Shown here piece after piece: positions 15,974 to 24,548 of a stretch of DNA of 64,000 nucleotides. Under the pieces are notes generated by a model. That model searched no databases, had not been told where the DNA came from, and worked only from the letters and a program-made list of their open reading frames with translations. A program made the position numbers and the translations under genes. Where the stretch lies: the NCBI RefSeq assembly GCF_900230195.1, contig NZ_OCNE01000024.1:27327-91326 (forward strand), written 5' to 3'. Each line of letters starts with the position of its first letter. The first letter of the stretch is position 1. The DNA is from Streptomyces zhaozhouensis. GTDB taxonomy: Bacteria; Actinomycetota; Actinomycetes; Streptomycetales; Streptomycetaceae.

Positions 15974-16591
15974 ATGGCGACTTCCGATTCCGACGAGTCC
16001 GCGCTGACCAGGCGCTACGCGGCGCTGCCCGACGGCGGCGGGGCCGAGGTCGGCGCCGCGCTGCTGGCCCGCTGGCGCGAGCCGCACCGCAGGTACCACA
16101 CGGAGCGGCATCTGCGGTTCGTGCTGGACCGTCTCGACGAGTTGGGCGGCTCGGCGGCCGACCCGGTCGCGGTCGAGCTGGCCGGCTGGTTCCACGACGC
16201 GGTGTACGACCCGCGCGGCACGGACAACGAGGAGCGCAGCGCCCGACTGGCCGCCGCCGTCCTGCCGGACTCCGCGCGCCGCGACGAGGTGGTGCGGCTG
16301 GTCCGCCTCACCGTCTCCCACCGGCCCCCGGCCGGCGACACCAACGGGGCGACGCTCTGCGACGCGGACCTCGCGGTCCTGGCCGGCGCGCCCGCCGCGT
16401 ACGCCGCCTACGCGGCGGCCGTCCGCGACGAGTACCGGCACGTGGACGACGCCGCGTTCGCCACGGGCCGCGCGGGGGTGCTGCGCGGGCTGCTGGCCGG
16501 GCCGCGGCTCTTCCACACGGCCTACGGCGCGGACCACTGGGAGCGACCGGCCCGCGCCAACCTCACGGCCGAACTCTCCCTGCTCCCCTGA
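15974..16591 (+). CDS. HD-domain metal-dependent phosphohydrolase-like protein
   Basis: The 205-residue protein shows an HD-type signature: RRYHTERHLRFVLDRLDEL with a first histidine, then AGWFHDAVYDPRGTDNEERSA with the HD pair, and a later CDADLAVLAG aspartate. This group hydrolyses nucleotides or small phosphates but its substrate is unknown. It is cytosolic, with no membrane segment. The ATG at 15974 is chosen for its leaderless promoter context. It is convergent with the MFS gene; the 70-base gap holds a fragment of the dispersed repeat (about 16610-16632). Confidence 0.78.
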   Translation: MATSDSDESALTRRYAALPDGGGAEVGAALLARWREPHRRYHTERHLRFVLDRLDELGGSAADPVAVELAGWFHDAVYDPRGTDNEERSARLAAAVLPDSARRDEVVRLVRLTVSHRPPAGDTNGATLCDADLAVLAGAPAAYAAYAAAVRDEYRHVDDAAFATGRAGVLRGLLAGPRLFHTAYGADHWERPARANLTAELSLLP

Positions 16592-16661
16592 CCTCTACCG
16601 GGCGTGGGAGGGGGCGCGGGGAACCTCGCGGGCCACCTGGCACCGGGACGCGCTCGACAGC

Positions 16662-17891
16662 TCACGGCCCCGTTCCGGCACGGCTGTCGTCCCCGCCCCG
16701 CCTCGTGGCCGCCGCTCCGCGGGCCTGGAGCCCCGCCCCGCCCAGGGCCATCAGCAGGAGGACCGCCCCGAGCCACGCCGTCCACGGGTAGCCGAGCCCC
16801 GCGTCGATGACGACGCCTCCCGCCCAGGGCCCCACCGTGTTGCCGGTGTTGAACGCCGCCGTCGCCGTCGCCCCGGCCAGCGTCGGTGCCGCCGCCGCCA
16901 CGTGGAAGATGCGGGCGTTCAGCCCCGGCCCGCACAGGAACGCGGCCAGTCCCAGCAGCCCCGCCAGCGGCACCACCACCGCCGGCCGCGAGGCCGACAG
17001 CGCCAGCAGCCCGAGCACCACCGTCGCCGCCGCGAGACCCGCGTACAGCGTGCCGAAGAGGTGCGCGTCGGCCAGCCGGCCGCCGATCGCCGTGCCGATC
17101 AGCGCGCCGACGCCGTAGAGCACCAGCACGAAGGGCACCCACCCCTCGCCCAGGCCGGTCACGTCGGTCAGCAGCGGCGCGAGATAGGAGAAGAAGCAGA
17201 AGGTGCCGGCGGCGAAGAGCGCCGTGGTCGCCACGGCAAGCCACACCCGTCGGTCCCGGTAGACCCGCAGCTCCGTGCGGAGCGGCACCCGCGCCTGCGC
17301 GCCGTCGAGCCCCGTGCGCGGCACGTAGCGCACCACTCCGACCAGCCCGAGCACGGTCAGCGCCGCCACCGCCCAGAACGCGGCCCGCCACCCCAGGTGC
17401 TGGCCGAGCAGCGCGCCGCCCGGCACCCCCGCGATGTTGGCCACGCTCAACCCGCCGAGCAGCACGGCCAACGCCCGCGCCCGCGCGTTCACCGGCACCA
17501 GCGAGACGGCCACGGCGGCGCCCACGGCCCAGAAGCCGGCGCACGCCAGCGCGCTCACCACCCGGGTGGCGAAGAGCAGGCCGTAGGTCGGGGCGAGCGC
17601 GCCCACCACGTGGCTGACGCCGAAGACGGTGAGCAGCACCACCAGGGTGAGGCGGCGTGGCAGCCGCTGGGTGGCGGCGGCCAGCACGGGGGCGCCGACG
17701 ACCATGCCGATGGCGAAGGCCGATATCAGCAGGCCGGCGGAGGGTATGGAGACATCGAGGTCGTCCGCCACCTCGGGCAGCAGCCCGGAGAGCATGAACT
17801 CGCTGGTGCCGAGCGCGAAGACGCCGCCGCCGATGACCAGCACGGCGGGGGGAAGTCGGAATCGGGCGGCCTGTTCGACTTTCGTGGACAC
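16662..17891 (-). CDS. MFS transporter, drug/sugar efflux type (DHA1)
   Basis: A 409-residue protein with about 12 hydrophobic segments in two halves. It has the DHA1-type opening FALGTSEFMLSGLLPEVA in helix 1 and a GAPVLAAATQRLPRRL motif A between helices 2 and 3, resembling Cmx/AraJ-type exporters of chloramphenicol or sugars. It is an inner-membrane proton antiporter by family; the substrate is unknown. The GTG at 17891 has GGAGGGG five bases upstream. A TTG further upstream (17903) would disrupt this. It is unlinked to any biosynthetic gene. Confidence 0.88.
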   Translation of the reverse strand: MSTKVEQAARFRLPPAVLVIGGGVFALGTSEFMLSGLLPEVADDLDVSIPSAGLLISAFAIGMVVGAPVLAAATQRLPRRLTLVVLLTVFGVSHVVGALAPTYGLLFATRVVSALACAGFWAVGAAVAVSLVPVNARARALAVLLGGLSVANIAGVPGGALLGQHLGWRAAFWAVAALTVLGLVGVVRYVPRTGLDGAQARVPLRTELRVYRDRRVWLAVATTALFAAGTFCFFSYLAPLLTDVTGLGEGWVPFVLVLYGVGALIGTAIGGRLADAHLFGTLYAGLAAATVVLGLLALSASRPAVVVPLAGLLGLAAFLCGPGLNARIFHVAAAAPTLAGATATAAFNTGNTVGPWAGGVVIDAGLGYPWTAWLGAVLLLMALGGAGLQARGAAATRRGGDDSRAGTGP

Positions 17892-17951
17892 GTACCCCTC
17901 CAACGTGCCGGCCGCTCTCCCGCATTCCGTGGCCGTGGGTTCGTCAGACGA

Positions 17952-18221
17952 TCAGGCCGGACGGTCGGCCTTCCGGCGGCGGAGCCCCGACTCGTGCAGC
18001 AGCCGCACCAGGTGCCGGCTGTCGGTGGGGACGGCGCCCAGCGCCAACGCCTCGGCGTGACGTTCCGCCGGAAGGTCGTAGTGGTCCCCGTCGAACGCGC
18101 GCGGGGGAGCGCCCAGCCGGGCGGCGAACGCGTGCAGCTCGTCGAAGGAGCTGTCGCTGACCAGGTGCGACCACATGCGTCCGTGTCCCGGCCAGGTCGG
18201 CGGGTCGATGTAGAGCGTCAC
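17952..18221 (-). CDS. DUF4031-family protein
   Basis: The 89-residue protein begins with VTLYIDPPTWPGHGRMWSHL and contains DSSFDELHAFAARLG and FDGDHYDLP, the recognisable core of DUF4031. Function is unknown. The GTG at 18221 overlaps the TGA of the upstream gene (GTGA), so the two are translationally coupled. The C-terminus is basic (LRRRKADRPA). An extended upstream frame is only a shadow of the neighbouring gene. Confidence 0.82.
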   Translation of the reverse strand: MTLYIDPPTWPGHGRMWSHLVSDSSFDELHAFAARLGAPPRAFDGDHYDLPAERHAEALALGAVPTDSRHLVRLLHESGLRRRKADRPA

Positions 18222-18592
18222 CCGCGGGCCTCGGCCAGTCGGCCGACCGGGGCGACCGCGACACCGGTGACCGGGCAGACCCAGTGCGGGTCCTCGCCCA
18301 GCTCGGGCTCCACGCCGAGCGCGTGCGGGTCCTCCGACGCGCAGCGCGGGCACAGCGGCCAGCGGCCCCTGGTCTCCAGCAGCGCGTCGCACATGTCCTG
18401 GGCGAGCAGCCCGGGGACGAACGCCGCGCCGGCGGGCCACTGTTCCGACCACCAGCGGCGGTGCGAGACTGCCTGCTCCAGCAGCGAGACCTCCTCGGGA
18501 CCGGCCGCCCCGTCAGCCGCCAGATCGGCCAGCACGGCCGCGCGCCCCCGGTGGATGGCCTCTTCCGTGGCTGACTGTTCCATGCTGACCAT
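18218..18592 (-). CDS. Hypothetical protein with CxxC motif, 124 aa
   Basis: The family is not recognised. The first half is alanine/glutamate-rich and helical (EEAIHRGRAAVLADLAAD). The second half has WPLCPRCASEDPHALG and HWVCPVTGVAV, a CPRC pair plus a later cysteine that could bind zinc. Start is ATG at 18592 or 18583; neither has a good ribosome-binding site. It is the first gene of a two-gene unit with DUF4031 and is divergent from the RpiR regulator. Confidence 0.65.
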   Translation of the reverse strand: MVSMEQSATEEAIHRGRAAVLADLAADGAAGPEEVSLLEQAVSHRRWWSEQWPAGAAFVPGLLAQDMCDALLETRGRWPLCPRCASEDPHALGVEPELGEDPHWVCPVTGVAVAPVGRLAEARG

Positions 18593-18648
18593 TGGACCAG
18601 AGACGGCCGGGTTTCCCGAACGGTCCTGGCCCGCCGGGCATCGGGGGC

Positions 18649-18679
18649 TTGACGTCACCCTGCGTCGAAAATACGTTTC
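18649..18679 (+). promoter_or_regulatory. rpiR promoter with overlapping palindrome
   Basis: TTGACG (18649-18654) and TACGTT (18672-18677) are 17 bases apart, a good vegetative promoter. The 13-base palindrome GAAAATACGTTTC (18667-18679) overlaps the -10 box and is a candidate operator for the RpiR protein itself. Confidence 0.5.
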
Positions 18680-18695
18680 ACCTGTGAGGCTAGCG

Positions 18696-19640
18696 ATGAA
18701 GGAAAATTTCGCCCGGCGGCCCGGCAGAGGACGCGCGGTCGCCGTCGCCCCCAGACCGGCACCCCCGGAGCCCGGCGCGCTGGCCGCCAAGGTCCGCACC
18801 ATGGCCCCCTCCATGACCCGCTCCATGCAGCGCGTCGCCGAGACCGTCGCCGGCGACCCCGCCGGCTGCGCGGCGCTCACGGTCACCGCGCTCGCCGAGC
18901 GGACCGGGACCAGCGAGGCCACGGTGGTCCGCACCGCCAGGCTGCTCGGCTACCCCGGCTACCGCGACCTTCGGCTCGCGCTGGCCGGGCTGGCCGCGCA
19001 GCAGGCCTCGGGCGCGGCGCCCGCCGTCACCGCCGACATATCCGTCGACGACCCGCTGAGCGAGGTCGTGGCCAAGCTCGCCCAGGACGAACGGCAGACC
19101 CTCAGCGACACCGCCGGCGCCCTCGACCTGGCCCAACTGGAGGCCGCGGTCGACGCGTTGGCCGACGCGCGGCGGATCGACGTCTACGGGATCGGCGCCT
19201 CGTCCCTGGTCGCCCAGGACCTGGCGCAGAAGCTGCTGCGGATCGGGCTGATCGCCCACGCGCACACCGACCCGCACCTGGCCGTCACCAACGCGGTCCA
19301 GCTGCGCGGCGGGGACGTGGCGGTGGCGATCACCCACTCCGGGCGCACCGTGGACGTGATCGAGCCACTCCAGGCGGCGTTCGACCACGGCGCCACCACG
19401 GTGGCGATCACGGGTCGGCCGGACGGCGAGGTCACCCAGTACGCCGACCACGTCCTGACCACCTCCACCGCCAGGGAGAGCGAGCTGCGGCCGGCCGCGA
19501 TGTCCAGCAGGACCAGCCAACTGCTGGTCATCGACTGTCTGTTCATCGGCGTCGCCCAGCGCACCTATGAGACGGCCGCCCCCGCGCTGCACGCGAGCTA
19601 CGAGGCGCTCGCCCACCGGCACACCCCGCGCGAACGCTGA
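18696..19640 (+). CDS. MurR/RpiR-family transcriptional regulator
   Basis: The 314-residue protein has an N-terminal RpiR helix-turn-helix (about 35-110: LTVTALAERTGTSEATVVRTA) and a C-terminal SIS domain (about 150-290: IDVYGIGASSLVAQDLAQKL and VAITHSGRTVDVIEPLQAA) that binds a phosphosugar. The gene lies 87 bases before murQ on the same strand, so it probably responds to MurNAc-6-P or GlcNAc-6-P and controls cell-wall sugar recycling. The ATG at 18696 follows GAGG with a six-base spacer. The first 30 residues are basic and proline-rich. Confidence 0.88.
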   Translation: MKENFARRPGRGRAVAVAPRPAPPEPGALAAKVRTMAPSMTRSMQRVAETVAGDPAGCAALTVTALAERTGTSEATVVRTARLLGYPGYRDLRLALAGLAAQQASGAAPAVTADISVDDPLSEVVAKLAQDERQTLSDTAGALDLAQLEAAVDALADARRIDVYGIGASSLVAQDLAQKLLRIGLIAHAHTDPHLAVTNAVQLRGGDVAVAITHSGRTVDVIEPLQAAFDHGATTVAITGRPDGEVTQYADHVLTTSTARESELRPAAMSSRTSQLLVIDCLFIGVAQRTYETAAPALHASYEALAHRHTPRER

Positions 19641-19727
19641 TCACGCGCGCCCCCGGTTCCACCATCGGCGCCCGCCGTTGGACGCACCACTCACCACACG
19701 CCCCCTCGCACGGAGAGTCGCTCGCGC

Positions 19728-20648
19728 ATGTCCACGGAGTTCGACACCCTCACCACCGAGGCGCACCGCCCGGAGCTGGCCGAGATCGACCGGCGTTCCA
19801 CCCTGGAGATCGCCCGCACCATGAACGCGGGCGACGCGCTGGTCCCCACCGCGGTGGCCGCGCGGCTGCCCGAGATCGCCGCCGCGATCGACGCGGCGGC
19901 CGAGCGGATGGCACGCGGGGGGCGGCTGGTCTACCTCGGCGCCGGCACCGCCGGCCGCCTCGGCGTGCTGGACGCCAGCGAGTGCCCGCCCACCTTCAAC
20001 ACCGACCCCGGTGAGGTGATGGGCCTCATCGCGGGTGGCCCGACGGCGCTGATCGAGGCGGTGGAGGGCGCGGAGGACAGCAAGGAGCTGGCCGCGTCCG
20101 ACCTGACCGGCATCGGGCTCACCGCCGACGACGTGGTGGTCGGCGTCTCCGCCTCCGGGCGCACGCCCTACGCGGTCGGCGCCGTCGAACACGCCGCCGG
20201 CGTCGGCGCGTTGACCGTCGGCCTCTCCTGCAACCCGGGCTCGCCGCTGGCCGCCGCCGCCGAGCACGGCATCGAGGTGGTGGTGGGCCCCGAGCTGATC
20301 GCCGGCTCCACCCGGCTGAAGGCCGGCACGGCCCAGAAGCTGGTGCTCAACATGATCTCCACCATCAGCATGATCCGGCTCGGCAAGACCTACGGAAACC
20401 TGATGGTCGACGTCCGCGCCTCCAACGAGAAGCTGCGCGCCCGCTCGCGCCGCATCGTGACGCTGGCGACGGACGCGCCCGCCGCCGAGGTCGAGGCGGC
20501 GCTCAACGCGACCGGCGGCGAGGTGAAGAACGCCATCCTGGTCATCCTCGGCGAGGTCGAGGCGGACACCGCGGCCCGGCTGCTCGCCGAGTCCGACGGC
20601 CGGTTGCGGGTCGCGCTGCGCCAGGCGGTAGACGCGCCGGAGGGCTGA
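19728..20648 (+). CDS. murQ: N-acetylmuramic acid 6-phosphate etherase MurQ
   Basis: The 306-residue SIS-fold lyase splits the lactyl ether of MurNAc-6-P to give GlcNAc-6-P and D-lactate. The family signature GAGTAGRLGVLDASECPPTF is intact at about residues 66-85, with a second motif VVVGVSASGRTPYAVGA and a C-terminal SNEKLRARSRRIV. The product GlcNAc-6-P is the substrate of NagA, so murQ feeds the nag genes at 6.9-9 kb. It is the second gene after the RpiR regulator. Its last bases form the first copy of a 15-bp tandem repeat. Confidence 0.93.
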   Translation: MSTEFDTLTTEAHRPELAEIDRRSTLEIARTMNAGDALVPTAVAARLPEIAAAIDAAAERMARGGRLVYLGAGTAGRLGVLDASECPPTFNTDPGEVMGLIAGGPTALIEAVEGAEDSKELAASDLTGIGLTADDVVVGVSASGRTPYAVGAVEHAAGVGALTVGLSCNPGSPLAAAAEHGIEVVVGPELIAGSTRLKAGTAQKLVLNMISTISMIRLGKTYGNLMVDVRASNEKLRARSRRIVTLATDAPAAEVEAALNATGGEVKNAILVILGEVEADTAARLLAESDGRLRVALRQAVDAPEG

Positions 20649-20680
20649 CCGCCGGAGGGCTGACCGCCGGAGGGCTGACC
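20636..20680 (+). repeat. Three perfect 15-bp tandem copies at the murQ stop codon
   Basis: The unit GCCGGAGGGCTGACC occurs three times without mismatch (20636-20650, 20651-20665, 20666-20680). Each copy repeats the TGA stop in frame, so readthrough of the first would meet two more. Confidence 0.8.
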
Positions 20681-20790
20681 GGGGGCGGGGCGACCGCGCC
20701 CCCGGGCGGGGCGCGGTGTGGTGACCGGGCGGAATGGTTGCTTTACTCGATCATCACCTTGTCATGTCCACATGCTTTTCGGGAGATTCG

Positions 20791-21504
20791 ATGAGGCTCC
20801 GCACCCTCGTCCGCGCCGCGGCCGGCGCCGCCCTCGCCGCGACTCTGGCCCTGTTCACCGCGCCCACCGGGCAGGCCGCCCCCGCCGCCGAGCCGGCGTC
20901 GGACGGCGTCGGCACCGCCGCGAGCGGCACGATCAACGTGTTCCCGCCGATCCAGGGCGCGTCCACCTGGGACCGCTTCGGGCTGACCCCGCCCGCCAGC
21001 CACCACCGCGTGTTCTCCAACTGGGGCTACCTGAACGACTGGTCGGTCGACATCTACCGGAATCCCGGCGCCGCCGTGGTCTCCCCGTTCGGCACCACGA
21101 CCTCGGCCGGTCACCCCGTCTCCGTCACGGTGGTGACCGTCAGGGCCGGGTGCGCCACCGGGAACCTGGCCGACGGCGGCTACCTCATCGGTCTGGAGGC
21201 GAAGGACACCACCACGGGCGAGGTGATCGGGAGGGCCGACGTGATGCACGTCGACAACAAGCCCGCCGGCATCACCGTCGGGGCCACGGTCGGGCCCTGG
21301 ACGAAGCTCGGTGAGACCGGCAGGTTCCGCTACTCGTCCTGCTACCAGGTCAACGGTGACTCCGGGGCCCACATCCACCTGGAGGTGATCAACCGCACCC
21401 GGTACTCCTGCTACATCAGCCGTTCCGCCGGCACCGAGCTGAACGACCTCACCGTCGTCGGCCGGGTCGGCACCCAGAACACCGGGCCGCAGCAGGCCTG
21501 CTGA
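20791..21504 (+). CDS. Secreted protein with M23-peptidase-like features
   Basis: The 237-residue protein has a classic signal peptide (MRLRTLVRAAAGAALAATLA, cleavage near residue 30). The mature part is Gly/Thr/Val-rich with cysteines at 121, 184, 207 and 237, probably two disulfides. The arrangement NDWSVDIY with Asp87, then VVSPFG, and HIHLEV at 194-199 recalls LytM/M23 metallopeptidases. However, the first zinc ligand normally given by HxxxD looks replaced (Asp83 in place of His), so it may be inactive or unrelated. The ATG at 20791 has GGGAGA five bases upstream. Target and role are unknown. Confidence 0.7.
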   Translation: MRLRTLVRAAAGAALAATLALFTAPTGQAAPAAEPASDGVGTAASGTINVFPPIQGASTWDRFGLTPPASHHRVFSNWGYLNDWSVDIYRNPGAAVVSPFGTTTSAGHPVSVTVVTVRAGCATGNLADGGYLIGLEAKDTTTGEVIGRADVMHVDNKPAGITVGATVGPWTKLGETGRFRYSSCYQVNGDSGAHIHLEVINRTRYSCYISRSAGTELNDLTVVGRVGTQNTGPQQAC

Positions 21505-21527
21505 CCGGCAGGCGGCCCGACACACGC

Positions 21528-21569
21528 CGCGAGGGCGGCGCCCCCCTTCCGGGGAGCGCCGCCCTCGCG
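21528..21569. terminator. Bidirectional terminator between secreted protein and groEL
   Basis: A perfect 14-base inverted repeat (21528-21541 with 21556-21569) contains a further C-run/G-run pairing in its loop. It lies between two convergent genes. Confidence 0.75.
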
Positions 21570-21594
21570 TGACGCGCTGAGGAGTCGGCAGGAC

Positions 21595-23223
<1,629 letters not shown>

Positions 23224-23347
23224 GTGAAGGGGTCCTCCCAGAACAGGGGTGGATTGCTCCGGACCGCGCTGGCGCCCGCGACGGACGGCCCTCCCGGGGT
23301 GGTTCCTTACCCCACCCACCCGAAGGACCTCACCGACCCGGTCCTGG

Positions 23348-23374
23348 CTGTCACTCTCACCCGTAGAGTGCTAA
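23348..23374. promoter_or_regulatory. CIRCE element A (HrcA operator), degenerate left arm
   Basis: CTGTCACTC, a nine-base spacer, then a perfect GAGTGCTAA arm. The left arm keeps CACTC but differs at four of its nine positions. It lies nine bases from a second CIRCE copy. Confidence 0.6.
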
Positions 23375-23383
23375 CGCCAATGA

Positions 23384-23410
23384 TTAGCACTCTACCCCTG
23401 AGAGTGCAAG
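23384..23410. promoter_or_regulatory. CIRCE element B (HrcA operator)
   Basis: A perfect TTAGCACTC arm, a nine-base spacer, then GAGTGCAAG, which matches the consensus arm at seven of nine positions. It is the distal copy relative to groEL. Confidence 0.75.
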
Positions 23411-23450
23411 CGAAGCCGGCCGAAGGCCGGGGGAGCGGGTGGCCGCCAGG

Positions 23451-23485
23451 CCGCCAGGGGCGCGGGGAACCGCGCGGTCAGCCGT
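23451..23485. repeat. Copy of the dispersed CGCGGGGAA repeat
   Basis: GGGGCGCGGGGAACCGCGCG occurs at about 23457-23476 in the gap between the groEL control region and the cold-shock gene. It is a single copy without its inverted partner. Confidence 0.5.
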
Positions 23486-23573
23486 TCACGGTGGTGCACT
23501 CGACGGCTCGCCCGGGCCGTCCGGCTCGGGCGTCGTTCCCGTTGCGAGAACGGCCCCGTCGCGAGAACGACCA

Positions 23574-23602
23574 GGGCCCGCACCCCTGGGGGGTGCGGGC
23601 CC
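23574..23602 (-). terminator. Terminator of the cold-shock gene
   Basis: A perfect 13-base stem (23574-23586 with 23590-23602) has a three-base loop and lies 31 bases past the cold-shock stop codon. Confidence 0.8.
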
Positions 23603-23632
23603 GGCTGGTTGAGGCCGCGGTGACGTCGGCGT

Positions 23633-23836
23633 TCAGGCGGTCACCCGGACCATGTCGGCCTGGGGACCCTTCTGTCCCTGAGAGATCTCGAACTCGACCC
23701 GCTGTCCCTCTTCCAGGGTGCGGTACCCGTCCATCTGGATCGCGCTGTAGTGGACGAACACGTCCGCACCACCGTCTACCGCGATGAAGCCGTAGCCCTT
23801 CTCCGCGTTGAACCACTTGACGGTGCCCTGAGCCAT
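23633..23836 (-). CDS. CspA-family cold-shock protein
   Basis: The 67-residue single OB-fold protein has both RNA-binding motifs, KGYGFIAVDG (RNP1) and DVFVHYSAI (RNP2). It starts MAQGTVKWFNAEKGYGFI and matches the usual length exactly. It binds single-stranded nucleic acid as an RNA chaperone. A strong terminator follows. The roughly 350 bases upstream contain no gene and are AT-richer than the rest, so a long regulatory leader is possible. Confidence 0.95.
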   Translation of the reverse strand: MAQGTVKWFNAEKGYGFIAVDGGADVFVHYSAIQMDGYRTLEEGQRVEFEISQGQKGPQADMVRVTA

Positions 23837-24193
23837 TCCTTACTCCCCATATTGCCGGCCCTTTCACGAGCCCACACCTCGCGGACCCGGGTCAGACCTC
23901 TCAGACTCCACCCCCGGGCGGTGTGGGGGTGTGCGCCGGAACGTTCGACCGCCGCTGAATGTATCTGCACGGACGCCCAGTGCAACAGGCCATTCGGTAA
24001 GGAATTATCGCGACGCCAGAACGGTCAAATCCCGCGAAAGCCCAGGAAGTTGAACATTTCGCAGCGGGCCTTTCTGGCCAACCAGACAATTGGTGCAACA
24101 ATTTCCGGCACAGAGTTTGCCCGCGGGGCCCGCATTCATATGTGAGTGACACGGATTCGCCACCACGAGGCAACTCTAGCGTTCCGCCGCAGG
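23837..24193. other. AT-enriched non-coding region upstream of the cold-shock gene
   Basis: No credible gene is visible on either strand. The part from about 23980 to 24160 has noticeably lower GC than the flanks, with short A/T-rich words such as GGAATTATCG and CAACAATTTCC. It could hold the promoter and long leader of the cold-shock gene, or a small RNA. Nothing decisive is seen. Confidence 0.35.
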
Positions 24194-24230
24194 CCAACGC
24201 CCCACGACCCCGCAGGTCGTGGGGCGTTGG
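24194..24230 (-). terminator. Terminator after metO
   Basis: A perfect 16-base stem (24194-24209 with 24215-24230) and five-base loop lies 40 bases downstream of the metO stop codon. Confidence 0.85.
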
Positions 24231-24269
24231 GCCGGTGTGCGCGGGCCCCGGAAGCCTCAGCGGCGAGCG

Positions 24270-24548
24270 TCACGCGCCGCCGGCGACCGCCGGGATGATG
24301 GAGATCCCGGCGCCGTCGGGGGTCTTGGTGGCCAGTCCCTCCGTGAAGCGCACGTCGTCGTCGTTCACGTAGACGTTGACGAAACGTCGCAGCTTGCCCT
24401 CGTCGTCCAGGACCCGGCCCGCGATGCCCTGGTGGTTGCGGTCGAGGTCGGCGAGGACCTCCTGGAGCGTGGCGCCCTCGGCGGTCACCTCGGAGCTGCC
24501 GCCGGTGTAGGTGCGCAGAATGGTGGGGATGCGGACGGTGACGCTCAT
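24270..24548 (-). CDS. metO: MetO: MoaD/ThiS-like sulfur carrier protein
   Basis: The 92-residue beta-grasp protein starts MSVTVRIPTILRTYTGG and has the typical NVYVNDDDVRF and SIIPAVAGG end. Sulfur carriers of this family are thiocarboxylated on a C-terminal Gly-Gly. Here one extra alanine follows (GGA), so trimming is probably needed. Its ATG overlaps the TGA of metM (ATGA), so the two are coupled. As I recall, Streptomyces MetO supplies thiocarboxylate sulfur to MetM for homocysteine synthesis. The symbol rests on this gene pair and the riboswitch, not on a search. Confidence 0.82.
   Translation of the reverse strand: MSVTVRIPTILRTYTGGSSEVTAEGATLQEVLADLDRNHQGIAGRVLDDEGKLRRFVNVYVNDDDVRFTEGLATKTPDGAGISIIPAVAGGA

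Noticed and set aside
16902..18695. Possible 600-residue N-terminal extension of the RpiR regulator
   Set aside because: The extension is antisense to the MFS and DUF4031 genes and lacks motifs. The RpiR start at 18696 has a promoter and ribosome site.
23366..23392. An inverted-order CIRCE (GAGTGCTAA-N9-TTAGCACTC)
   Set aside because: The arm order is opposite to CIRCE. It is better explained as the inner arms of two adjacent elements.
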